The notes: generated from the sequence alone by a model not told the origin. A DNA stretch of 7,864 nucleotides from an uncultured beta proteobacterium (GCA_903924715.1 CAIYCP010000325.1:1-7864); one strand, 5' to 3'; counted from the first letter of the stretch, positions 1 through 6,139 are shown. Numbers and translations: made by a program.

Positions 1-60
1 CATACAGGTCAGAAATCGCATATCAGTTTCTCTCGCTCTATCGGTTAGCTTAGGTAGCAA

Positions 61-91
61 ATTATATGAGTCAACCGCGAGTTACTGTCAA
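61..91 (-). promoter_or_regulatory. Predicted sigma70 promoter reading left, out of the window
   Basis: On the minus strand a perfect TTGACA (plus 86-91) and a perfect TATAAT (plus 61-66) are separated by 19 bases. Both hexamers match consensus; the spacer is two bases longer than optimal. Transcription would start near position 54 and leave the window to the left. The first minus-strand ATG downstream is at 21-19, and its frame stays open to position 1, with a second in-frame ATG at 3-1. A divergent gene may therefore start at or just beyond the edge, but too little of it is present to call. Confidence 0.45.
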
Positions 92-163
92 TTTTTATTT
101 TGCAGTGCAGCGAAGTCACCTGCAATACTGGCTATGACATCGCTTTAGTTAGGCGCATCCCTT

Positions 164-202
164 GCAAAAACCGTACCTCAAGACCGAAATCAGCAAAAAC
201 CG
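164..202 (+). repeat. Direct repeat GCAAAAACCG, two copies 29 bases apart
   Basis: The ten bases GCAAAAACCG occur at 164-173 and again, identically, at 193-202, upstream of the first gene. The 29-base period is close to three helical turns. Such paired sites can bind a regulator on one face of the DNA, but no known operator is recognised and a chance repeat in A-rich DNA is possible. Confidence 0.4.
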
Positions 203-226
203 AGCCCAACCCTCGTTCAAACGGGA

Positions 227-232
227 TATATT
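227..232 (+). promoter_or_regulatory. Possible -10 box for the first operon
   Basis: TATATT matches the sigma70 -10 consensus at five of six positions. It lies 27 bases before the ATG of Bug protein 1, which would give a leader of about 20 bases. No acceptable -35 hexamer is seen 16-18 bases upstream, so if this box is used, the promoter probably needs an activator. The GCAAAAACCG repeat just upstream is a candidate site for one. Confidence 0.25.
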
Positions 233-259
233 CACTTACCCGCTCCTTGGAAAAAAAAC

Positions 260-1228
260 ATGAGAATCCTGCCACGCGCTCTTGCTATCGCCTTCCTTTC
301 GCTTGTTTCAGCATCTGCCAGCGTTTGGGCTGCTGACTATCCCACTCGTGCGATTCGATGGATTGTGCCCTACCCACCTGCAGGCACCACCGACGTGCTG
401 GCTCGCATCATGGCTCAACGACTCTCTGAGACACTGGGCCAGCAGGTCGTCGTTGAAAATAAACCAGGCGCAGGTAACAATATTGGCACCGAACTGGTGA
501 TCAATGCTGCGCCTGACGGTTACACCATGCTATTGGTTAATCCGGCAAATGGGATTAACGCCTCGCTATACAAAAATCTGTCTTTCAACTTTGTCCGTGA
601 TATCGCGCCTGTTGCAGGTATCGTGCGCACACCAAACGTAATGGTCGTCACGAATAGTCTGCCCGTCAAAAGCGTTGCTGAATTTATCGCGTATTGCAAG
701 GCAAACCCCGGGAAAGTCAATATGGCCTCCTCAGGCAATGGGACCTCAACCCATTTGTCAGGTGAATTATTCAAATCAATGACAGGCTGCAATATGGTGC
801 ACGTCCCCTACAAAGGCGCGGGCCCTGCCTTGATCGACCTGACTGCAGGCCAGATACAAGTATTTTTTGATAACTTGCCCTCTTCTGTGCCGCACATCAA
901 GGGAGGCCGCATCCGCGCGTTAGCAGTGACTTCTGAGGGGATCGAACCCTCGGCGCCAGACCTACCGACGATTGCAGCCACCGTCAAAGGCTACGAGGCG
1001 ACAGCTTGGTTTGGCATTGGCATGCCTAAAGGCACGCCCGTAGAAGTCGTAGCAAAAATGAATGCTGAAGTGAATAAAGCGCTCGTGGATCCAATCATGC
1101 AAAAACGTTTGGCCGAGCTCGGAGGCGTTCCAATTTCAGGTACACCTGCGGACTTTGGAAAAATCATTGTCGAGGAAACAACTAAATGGGCGAAGGTTGT
1201 TGAGATCTCGGGGGCTAAGGTCGAGTAA
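260..1228 (+). CDS. Bug/TctC-family tripartite tricarboxylate-type periplasmic binding protein (Bug 1)
   Basis: This is a 322-residue periplasmic solute-binding protein that captures a small carboxylate or related ligand. Residues 1-24 form a signal peptide: basic MRILPR start, hydrophobic core, VWA before a predicted cut at A24/A25. The mature start (DYPTRAIRWIVPYPPAG) is typical of the family. G42-T-T-D45 is the ligand-loop motif whose Asp contacts ligand in characterised Bug proteins. Further family blocks are ENKPGAG (66-72), APDGYT (84-89), SSGNGT (158-163), HVPYKG (181-186) and APDLPT (232-237). Length is normal for the family. The ATG has only a weak GGA at 249-251 ahead of it, but the signal peptide fixes the start. 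It leads the operon, and its stop lies 9 bases before the MFS start, in the same frame. No TctA or TctB gene is nearby, so its membrane partner is unknown. The ligand cannot be predicted. Confidence 0.95.
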   Translation: MRILPRALAIAFLSLVSASASVWAADYPTRAIRWIVPYPPAGTTDVLARIMAQRLSETLGQQVVVENKPGAGNNIGTELVINAAPDGYTMLLVNPANGINASLYKNLSFNFVRDIAPVAGIVRTPNVMVVTNSLPVKSVAEFIAYCKANPGKVNMASSGNGTSTHLSGELFKSMTGCNMVHVPYKGAGPALIDLTAGQIQVFFDNLPSSVPHIKGGRIRALAVTSEGIEPSAPDLPTIAATVKGYEATAWFGIGMPKGTPVEVVAKMNAEVNKALVDPIMQKRLAELGGVPISGTPADFGKIIVEETTKWAKVVEISGAKVE

Positions 1229-1245
1229 TGTGCAAGCGTGTCTAA
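1228..1245 (+). other. Five-codon mini-ORF with its own Shine-Dalgarno across the Bug 1/MFS junction
   Basis: The Bug 1 stop overlaps an ATG (TAATG, 1226-1230). That ATG is preceded by AAGG at 1217-1220 with an ideal 7-base spacing. The frame reads MCKRV and stops at 1243-1245, passing over the GTG at 1238 proposed for the MFS gene, in another frame. Ribosomes may therefore start or restart here, and the MFS start would depend on re-initiation. Alternatively, the ATG is the true MFS start and a one-base difference has moved it out of frame. Confidence 0.4.
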
Positions 1246-2533
1246 CTCTAATGATTTACCATCCGCAAAGCGCTCAGCGGTTTTAAATCTAATAGCAGTG
1301 CTAGCAATCGGGTTGGGTGCTTCGGTGGGCCCACTCGACTTCGCAGTTAACGTCGCCTTTCCGGCAATCGCAGCAGCATTTCAGATTCAAACCCAAACGA
1401 TCCGCTGGGTTGCGCTGTGTTACGTCGTGACGTACGGCAGTTTAGTGTTGTGGTTTGGCGCACTGGGCGACCGTATTGGCCATCTGCGTGTGTTTCGATT
1501 TGGCCTAGCACTCGGTGCCATTGCCTTTACGCTTTGCGCGCTGTCACCTTTTTACAGCTGGTTACTCGTTGCACGATTCTTGCAGGGTGTCTCGGCAGCC
1601 TTAATTTTGTCTTGCGGCCCCGCCTTGGTCACGTTTTTATTTGCTGAACACGAACGTACCCGCGCGCTGTCCGTGTATGGCAGCATGGCAGCATTCGCCA
1701 CGGTCGCGGCCCCACTCATCGGCGGCTATAGCATCGCCTGGATGGGATGGACGGGAGTCTATTGGATTCGCGTCCCCATTGTTTTAATCGCACTGGCTTG
1801 CTTAGCGCTTCACCATCCCCGCCTGCAGCGCGCACCCGCTACCTCACAAGGCATTTCAAAAACGGCAGCATCGCACTCAACAATTCGCTTGCTATTGGAC
1901 ACCTTACGTCTCAATTCAAATTTTGGCTGGGTCAACGCTTCTTGCATCGTCATTCAGTTATGCAGTTTTTCAATTCCTCTTATCTTGCCTTATTACTTGA
2001 TACGCGTTCTGCACTGGGGCTCTGAATCAAGCGGTGCGTTATTAGTCTCATGGGCGCTTGGAGGATTAGCGGGCGCGGCCCTAACTCCAATGTTCGTTCG
2101 TCGATACGGTTTAAATAAAACGGGCTTCATCGCGGCATGCCTATGCTGCCTAGGACTAGTATCAATATGCCTATGGTCCGCATCGATCGCCGTTGCCTGG
2201 ATGGTGATTAGCATCGCTATACAAGGGGCGGGGCTTGGGCTTTTTCAAGTGATTTATTCAGACTGGATGATGGCCGATTTACCCCCGCAGTCGCGCGGTG
2301 TCGCCGGAAGTCTTGCTGTACTGACTCGCATGCTAGGCATCGTCACCGGTGCGGTTTGTTGGCTTTGGCTCGTTGATCGAGGCGAGTCGAACGCCTTAGC
2401 CATGGGCAGCACACCTGAGGCTGCTTTTTTTGCCGGCTATCAACAACTGCATTATGTCGTTGCCGCGATTTCAGTTGGTTTTTTTGCACTGAGTTGCACC
2501 AAACGTGGCCTGTGGTTTGGTGCGATTCGATAA
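1238..2533 (+). CDS. MFS transporter, DHA2/EmrB-like, 12 predicted membrane helices
   Basis: This 431-residue inner-membrane carrier of the major facilitator superfamily moves a small molecule by proton coupling. Family signatures are LDFAVNVAFPAI in helix 1 (33-44, the DHA2-type 'lDxtivNvAlP'), motif A GALGDRIGHLRVF (74-86), RFLQGVSAA (113-121) and a motif-C-like APLIGGY with WIRVP following (158-180). A polar loop near 193-216 separates two six-helix halves; the classical DHA2 group has 14 helices, so this is a shorter relative. The start is GTG at 1238, chosen because helix 1 begins near residue 14 and no in-frame ATG fits. It has no good Shine-Dalgarno of its own and probably depends on translation of Bug 1. 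DHA2 members are mostly exporters, but here the gene lies between a binding protein and catabolic enzymes, so uptake or product export are both possible. The substrate is unknown. Confidence 0.88.
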   Translation: MSNSNDLPSAKRSAVLNLIAVLAIGLGASVGPLDFAVNVAFPAIAAAFQIQTQTIRWVALCYVVTYGSLVLWFGALGDRIGHLRVFRFGLALGAIAFTLCALSPFYSWLLVARFLQGVSAALILSCGPALVTFLFAEHERTRALSVYGSMAAFATVAAPLIGGYSIAWMGWTGVYWIRVPIVLIALACLALHHPRLQRAPATSQGISKTAASHSTIRLLLDTLRLNSNFGWVNASCIVIQLCSFSIPLILPYYLIRVLHWGSESSGALLVSWALGGLAGAALTPMFVRRYGLNKTGFIAACLCCLGLVSICLWSASIAVAWMVISIAIQGAGLGLFQVIYSDWMMADLPPQSRGVAGSLAVLTRMLGIVTGAVCWLWLVDRGESNALAMGSTPEAAFFAGYQQLHYVVAAISVGFFALSCTKRGLWFGAIR

Positions 2534-2546
2534 TTTGCGAATCGAT
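2521..2546 (+). repeat. Near-identical 11-base repeat that is also an inverted repeat at the MFS/flavodoxin junction
   Basis: TGCGATTCGAT (2521-2531) and TGCGAATCGAT (2536-2546) differ at one base. Because the unit is almost palindromic, CGATTCG (2523-2529) can also pair with CGAATCG (2538-2544) in a 7-base-pair stem with an 8-base loop. The hairpin covers the MFS stop (2531-2533) and ends three bases before the flavodoxin ATG (2547), occupying the place where a Shine-Dalgarno would lie. It is not followed by a T-run, so it is not an intrinsic terminator. Confidence 0.45.
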
Positions 2547-3038
2547 ATGAAACAACTTCTGATCATTTATCACACGACTACCGGTGGCTCTGAGCAGTTA
2601 GCCCAGGCCGTTGCACGTGGCGCAAAACAAGAAGCAACGATCGAGGTGGTTTTACTGCAAGCCCAGAACGCACGAATCGACCACCTACTTAAAGCCGGTG
2701 GCTACGTCTTTATTGCGCCCGAGATGTTGGGATCACTGAGCGGCTTGATGAAAGATTTTTTTGATCGTACCTATTATCACGCGCTTGATCATTTAAATGG
2801 CCGTCCTTATGCAACAGTGATCTGCGCCGGCAGTGATGGGCAAGGTGCCCTCAGACAACTCGAAAAGATTGCAACAGGCTGGCGCCTAAAAAGAATCGCT
2901 GAACCGACTGTGGTTTTGACACGTGCCCAAAAAAAAGAAGAGATCCTACAAGCCAAATACATTGACCAAGCTTCACTTCAAACAAGTGAAGAACTCGGTG
3001 CCGCCTTCGCCACAGGGTTAGCACTCGCGATTTTTTAG
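2547..3038 (+). CDS. Small flavodoxin-fold protein, probable FMN-dependent NAD(P)H oxidoreductase family
   Basis: This 163-residue soluble cytoplasmic protein has a flavodoxin-like fold. Strand 1 (KQLLIIYH) runs straight into TTTGGS (10-15), the loop that holds the FMN phosphate. The block APEMLGSLSGLMKDFFDRT (58-75) corresponds to the WrbA/flavodoxin-reductase flavin loop and its helix. ICAGSDGQG (92-100) is the next strand and loop. Family members carry electrons or reduce quinones and related acceptors with NAD(P)H; the partner here is unknown. The ATG at 2547 is preferred over an in-frame GTG at 2505 inside the MFS gene, because the earlier start would add 14 unrelated residues before strand 1. 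No Shine-Dalgarno precedes the ATG; an inverted repeat sits there instead. The gene lies 13 bases after the MFS stop and 15 before the aldolase, in the operon. A redox link to the neighbouring hydroxyacid dehydrogenase is possible but not shown. Confidence 0.82.
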   Translation: MKQLLIIYHTTTGGSEQLAQAVARGAKQEATIEVVLLQAQNARIDHLLKAGGYVFIAPEMLGSLSGLMKDFFDRTYYHALDHLNGRPYATVICAGSDGQGALRQLEKIATGWRLKRIAEPTVVLTRAQKKEEILQAKYIDQASLQTSEELGAAFATGLALAIF

Positions 3039-3053
3039 TAAACAGGAGCAATC

Positions 3054-3830
3054 ATGCATAAACAAGAACCGTTGAAAAATAAAATTATGTCGGGTCAAAC
3101 AGTGCCCGGGGCGATGGTCTTTGAATTTTTTTCACCTGGCATGTCAAGCATTTTAGTGAACGCTGGCGCAGAGTTTGTGCTCTACGACATGGAACACACT
3201 GGCTTAAGTTTTGAAACTTTAAAATGGTTATTTGCGTCGTGTCGCGGCCTTGCGATCACGCCCATGGTACGGGTGCCGCGCGGCGAATATACCTGGCTGG
3301 CTCGAGCCCTCGACTTAGGTGCTCACGGCGTCATGATTCCCATGGTTGAATCACGCGAGCACGCCTTGAGCATCGTCCAATCCTGTCGCTACCCTCCCAT
3401 TGGTCGTCGAGGGGCCGCCTTTGGCTTTGCACAATGTGACTACCAAGGCGGCGCTGTCACCGAAAAAGTAGAGGCATACCATGCACGCACGCTGATCATG
3501 GCGCAAATCGAAACTGAGCGTGGTCTTGAAAATATCGAAGAGATCGCTGCCGTTGATGGAATCGATGTCCTTTGGTTAGGGCATTTCGACCTCACAAACT
3601 TTATGGGAATTCCTGCTCAATTCGAAAACCCATTATTTCTAGAGGCCATGGCGCGCGTGGCAAACGTCGCCAGACAATACGGAAAAATTGCGGCCTTCAT
3701 GGCAACGGACCCGGCTTGGATCGCGCGAGCAAAAGCGATGGGCTACACGATGCTCGCTGCAGGAACAGACTCGGGCCTGTTACAACAGGCGATGGGCACA
3801 TTAATTGACGATATCAAAACGGGAGCCTGA
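3054..3830 (+). CDS. HpcH/HpaI-family class II aldolase
   Basis: This 258-residue cytoplasmic metal-dependent aldolase has a TIM-barrel fold. The family reversibly cleaves 2-keto-4-hydroxy acids to pyruvate (or another keto acid) and an aldehyde. The whole catalytic set of E. coli HpaI is recognisable: D45 and H48 in YDMEHTG (44-50), R73 in MVRVP, metal ligand E153 in QIETERG (151-157) and metal ligand D179 in GHFDL (176-180). Other blocks are GAHGVMIPMVES (89-100) and YPPIGRRGAA (113-122). GHFDL replaces the more usual GPxDL. A clean AGGAG (3044-3048) lies 5 bases before the ATG. The dehydrogenase starts 2 bases after the stop, so the two are probably made together and act in one pathway. 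Relatives include 2,4-dihydroxyhept-2-enedioate aldolase and 5-keto-4-deoxyglucarate aldolase; the actual substrate is not predictable. Confidence 0.93.
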   Translation: MHKQEPLKNKIMSGQTVPGAMVFEFFSPGMSSILVNAGAEFVLYDMEHTGLSFETLKWLFASCRGLAITPMVRVPRGEYTWLARALDLGAHGVMIPMVESREHALSIVQSCRYPPIGRRGAAFGFAQCDYQGGAVTEKVEAYHARTLIMAQIETERGLENIEEIAAVDGIDVLWLGHFDLTNFMGIPAQFENPLFLEAMARVANVARQYGKIAAFMATDPAWIARAKAMGYTMLAAGTDSGLLQQAMGTLIDDIKTGA

Positions 3831-3832
3831 AT

Positions 3833-4813
3833 ATGACGTTTCGCCTTGGAATCACAAGAGACCTGCTCACCAGTGACGGTTCGCCAAGCTTTGGCTTAGG
3901 TCCGCTCGAACTCTTAAAGCAAGAAAAACATATCGATTGGGAGTTCATTGATGAATCGGTCACTGAAATTACACCTGACATCATGGCACGTTATGACGGT
4001 TTGCACGTCAACAGTCCTGCGGTCACCGCTCGGTCGGTAGCGCGAGCAGACTGTCGCGTGCGATTGATTTCGCGACATGGCGTGGGCTATGACTCGGTCG
4101 ATGTCGCCGCGCTGACCGCGAAAGGAATCCTCACAACCAATACGCCGATCGCCGTGCGTCGCCCAGTTGCCGTCGCGGCGCTCACCATGATTTTTGCCTT
4201 GGCTGGGCGTTTGTTCGCAAAAGACAATCTCATCCGTCAGGGCGAATGGAACACTCGAACCAATCACATGGGCCTAGGATTCACTACACGTACCTTAGGC
4301 GTTTTAGGTGCTGGGGGCATTGGTTTAGAACTACTGAACTTGGCGCGCCCTTTTGGCTGGCGGATGCTGGCCTGCGATCCGTTCGCTCAACCAGAAGCGA
4401 TTTCTGCTTGCGGAGCGTCTTTGGTCGATCTAGACACACTTTTAGCGCAAAGTGATTTTTTAGTCACGACCCTCGTCCTGAATGAAAAAACAAAACACAT
4501 CATCAATCGCGAACGCCTTTCAAAAATGAAGTCATCCGCGTTTCTAATAAATATGGCGCGCGGCCCAATCGTAGATGAACTTGCTTTGATTGACGCGCTA
4601 GAGCAAGGCGTGATTGCCGGCGCCGGACTTGATGTGTTTGAGCAAGAGCCGATTCAAACTGACAACCCATTGCTCAAAATGCAGCAGGTTCTGTTAACGC
4701 CGCATTCACTTTGCTGGACCGATGAGTGCTTTGATCATATCGCACGCGAAGGACTTGGCTGCCAAATCGCTTTTGCAAAAGGGCTGATGCCCTTGTCGGT
4801 TGTACGCGTTTAA
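3833..4813 (+). CDS. D-isomer-specific 2-hydroxyacid dehydrogenase (phosphoglycerate dehydrogenase-like)
   Basis: This 326-residue cytoplasmic oxidoreductase interconverts a 2-keto acid and a D-2-hydroxy acid with NAD(P)H. The substrate domain includes SRHGVGYDSVD (80-90). The nucleotide domain has GAGGIG (159-164, fitting GxGxxG) and D182 after the second strand, which usually favours NAD. The catalytic triad is complete: R243 in MARGP, E272 in DVFEQEP (267-273) and H291 in TPHS. The VRRPVAVAAL segment (108-117) is of the type found in uncharacterised proteobacterial members rather than SerA. There is no C-terminal ACT or ASB domain, so this is not a long serine-pathway SerA; a glyoxylate/hydroxypyruvate reductase-like role is more likely. 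GGGAG (3821-3825) inside the aldolase end serves the ATG, which lies 2 bases past the aldolase stop. Reduction of a keto acid released by that aldolase is the simplest reading, an inference from context. Confidence 0.93.
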   Translation: MTFRLGITRDLLTSDGSPSFGLGPLELLKQEKHIDWEFIDESVTEITPDIMARYDGLHVNSPAVTARSVARADCRVRLISRHGVGYDSVDVAALTAKGILTTNTPIAVRRPVAVAALTMIFALAGRLFAKDNLIRQGEWNTRTNHMGLGFTTRTLGVLGAGGIGLELLNLARPFGWRMLACDPFAQPEAISACGASLVDLDTLLAQSDFLVTTLVLNEKTKHIINRERLSKMKSSAFLINMARGPIVDELALIDALEQGVIAGAGLDVFEQEPIQTDNPLLKMQQVLLTPHSLCWTDECFDHIAREGLGCQIAFAKGLMPLSVVRV

Positions 4814-4853
4814 AGAAACCTTTGACATCACGCGCTAACGCTAAGGATCAAGA

Positions 4854-5861
4854 ATGCATACCGCCCATCAATACCGCATCGCTGCACTCAGTTTAAAAAG
4901 CTTGAGTGTTGTCACTTGTCTTTTACTTGCATTTTTTTCTGGCCACGCGGGTGCGCAAGCATGGCCAGGTAAACCCATTACCATGATTTCACCCTACCCT
5001 GCAGGGGGTGGAGTCGACACTGTGACGCGCCTCATTGCCGACCGTTTAGCACCCGCTTTAAACAGCACCATCACCGTTGAAAATCGACCAGGCGCAGGCG
5101 CCACGATCGGTGCCGCACAACTCGCCCGTAGTGCACCCGATGGCTACACCTTGATGGTCGGCAGCATTGTTGACTACGCGATTGCGCCCCATGCGCACCC
5201 TGCGCTGAGCTTTGAGATGAAACGCGACTTACTACCCGTTGTGCAGCTTGGCTTTGGCCTCGTCGGACTTGTCATCAATGTTGACGTACCGGCAAGGGAT
5301 TTAAAAGAGTTAATCGCCTTGGTTAAAGCCAAACCCGATGCCTTGAGCTATGCGTCATCGGGAGTGGGTGGCCAAGTTCATTTGAATATGGAATTATTTA
5401 AACAAATGTCTGGCACAGATATTGTGCATGTTCCGTATCGCGGCACCACGCAATTTATGCCTGATTTACTTTCTGGTCGCGTGGCGATGTCTCTCGATAG
5501 TCTGCCTGCACATTTGGCAAATATCCGTGCTGGCAAGACTCGCGCCTTAGCCGTAGGCAGTGCTGAACGCTCGAGTACGTTACCCGACGTACCAACCTTT
5601 ATCGAAGCAGGATTGACGGAATATGAAGCCGCGACTAACTACACGCTATTTGCCCCAACGAATACGCCTAAGGACATCGTGGCAAGACTCAATCTCGAAG
5701 TAAACATCATTCTTAAACGAGCCGATGTCATCGAAAAGCTTGGTGCAATCGGGATTACTGTCATTGGCGACAGCACCGCGTCTGCTCAAGCCCGTATTCC
5801 AGTTGAAATTGAGAAATGGACTAAGGTAATCAAGGCTGGCAAGCTAATCTTGACTCAGTGA
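4854..5861 (+). CDS. Bug/TctC-family tripartite tricarboxylate-type periplasmic binding protein (Bug 2)
   Basis: This 335-residue binding protein belongs to the same family as Bug 1 but is clearly divergent from it. The N-terminus is long (about 17 polar residues), then a hydrophobic core (18-29) and cut sites after AGA (34) or AQA (36); the mature start WPGKPITMISPYPAGGGVD is typical. Ligand-loop Asp is D55 in GGGVD. Other blocks are ENRPGAGATIG (76-86), APDGYTL (94-100), SSGVGG (168-173), HVPYRG (192-197) and LPDVPT (243-248). AAGGA (4843-4847) lies 6 bases before the ATG and supports this start. The gene is 40 bases after the dehydrogenase, with no visible terminator between, so it probably closes the operon. 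Its last 7 bases overlap the end of the convergent small gene. A second binding protein in one unit may recognise a related ligand or serve a separate permease elsewhere. Confidence 0.95.
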   Translation: MHTAHQYRIAALSLKSLSVVTCLLLAFFSGHAGAQAWPGKPITMISPYPAGGGVDTVTRLIADRLAPALNSTITVENRPGAGATIGAAQLARSAPDGYTLMVGSIVDYAIAPHAHPALSFEMKRDLLPVVQLGFGLVGLVINVDVPARDLKELIALVKAKPDALSYASSGVGGQVHLNMELFKQMSGTDIVHVPYRGTTQFMPDLLSGRVAMSLDSLPAHLANIRAGKTRALAVGSAERSSTLPDVPTFIEAGLTEYEAATNYTLFAPTNTPKDIVARLNLEVNIILKRADVIEKLGAIGITVIGDSTASAQARIPVEIEKWTKVIKAGKLILTQ

Positions 5862-6031
5862 TTGAGCACTCGGGGCAGCCAGATTGAGATTGCAGGGATA
5901 TAGGTCAAGATTGAGAGCGCACCAATCAATGCAAACACAAAGGGGCCAATCTCTTTGACAATTCCTTGGCGCGACAAGTTCTGGGCATCAAACTCAAATT
6001 CGTGTATTTCAACGCGTGTACTAAGGCTCAT
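5855..6031 (-). CDS. Small single-helix membrane protein resembling the C-terminal tail of TRAP large permease DctM
   Basis: This is a 58-residue protein. Residues 1-17 are charged and unrecognised. From about residue 19 the sequence (NLSRQGIVKEIGPF, then a hydrophobic helix near 31-46 and ILTYIPAISIWLPRVL at 41-56) looks like the end of DctM-type TRAP permeases, which often finish in a TYxPxxSxWLP motif. A full DctM is about 425 residues, and nothing of the rest is seen upstream: the frame has a TAA four codons before the ATG. An AAGGA (plus 6038-6042) stands 6 bases before the ATG at 6031, which argues for real expression rather than decay. An in-frame TTG at 6037 is an alternative start. 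The stop lies inside the last codons of Bug 2 on the other strand. It could be a domesticated remnant or a small regulatory membrane peptide. The DctM likeness is from memory and unaligned. Confidence 0.55.
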   Translation of the reverse strand: MSLSTRVEIHEFEFDAQNLSRQGIVKEIGPFVFALIGALSILTYIPAISIWLPRVLNH

Positions 6032-6037
6032 CTCCAA

Positions 6038-6042
6038 TCCTT
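6038..6042 (-). promoter_or_regulatory. Shine-Dalgarno of the 58-residue membrane protein
   Basis: AAGGA on the minus strand is placed 6 bases before the ATG at 6031. It is the main sequence argument that this very short gene is translated, and that ATG rather than the TTG at 6037 is the start. Confidence 0.5.
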
Positions 6043-6105
6043 TTTATGTTCGATTGCCTATGTTATCGCGCACACAGACTAAGCTTGGTTTTTTTAATAA
6101 ACCTC

Positions 6106-6133
6106 TTGTAAAAAGTGGCTCATCCGATAAGAT
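6106..6133 (+). promoter_or_regulatory. Predicted promoter giving a leaderless transcript for the nucleotide-translocase-like gene
   Basis: TTGTAA (6106-6111) and TAAGAT (6128-6133) each match the sigma70 consensus at four of six positions and have a 16-base spacer. The -10 box ends only 6 bases before the ATG at 6140, which has no Shine-Dalgarno. Transcription would start at or next to the ATG, as in leaderless mRNAs. The match is moderate, so this remains a prediction. Confidence 0.35.
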
Positions 6134-6139
6134 AGCGCC

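Larger units (their letters stand above)
1..259. other. Upstream non-coding region with probable divergent control signals
   Basis: No convincing protein is encoded here. A 78-codon frame at 100-336 has no ribosome-binding site, is not recognisable and runs out of frame into the signal peptide of Bug protein 1. The region carries a leftward consensus-like promoter (61-91), a 10-base direct repeat (164-173 and 193-202), a bulged inverted repeat (103-110 against 120-130) and a TATATT box at 227-232. Bug operons often sit divergently from a LysR- or GntR-type regulator, and the leftward promoter fits such a gene outside the window. That neighbour is not visible, so its identity is inference. Confidence 0.6.

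Noticed and set aside
103..130. Inverted repeat CAGTGCAG against CTGCA-ATA-CTG as a riboswitch or attenuator
   Set aside because: Only 8 base pairs with a 3-base bulge, no T-run, no known riboswitch core, and no evidence that it is transcribed.
100..336. 78-codon plus-strand frame ahead of and overlapping Bug 1
   Set aside because: No ribosome-binding site and no recognisable protein. It overlaps the well-supported signal peptide of Bug 1 in another frame.
2505..2546. Earlier GTG start for the flavodoxin gene, inside the MFS gene
   Set aside because: It would add 14 residues not seen ahead of strand 1 in the flavodoxin fold; the ATG at 2547 begins directly before that strand.
3914..4267. 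117-codon minus-strand frame inside the hydroxyacid dehydrogenase gene
   Set aside because: Composition is that of an antisense shadow, with no recognisable domain. The plus-strand gene has complete catalytic and nucleotide-binding motifs over the same stretch.
4822..4827. Perfect TTGACA in the gap before Bug 2 as an internal promoter
   Set aside because: No -10-like hexamer 16-18 bases downstream; that position is occupied by the Shine-Dalgarno (positions 4844-4850 read AGGATCA).
6087..6103. GGTTT...AAACC stem with T-run as a terminator
   Set aside because: The stem has only 5 base pairs, is A/T-rich, and lies in the divergent region, not after a gene.
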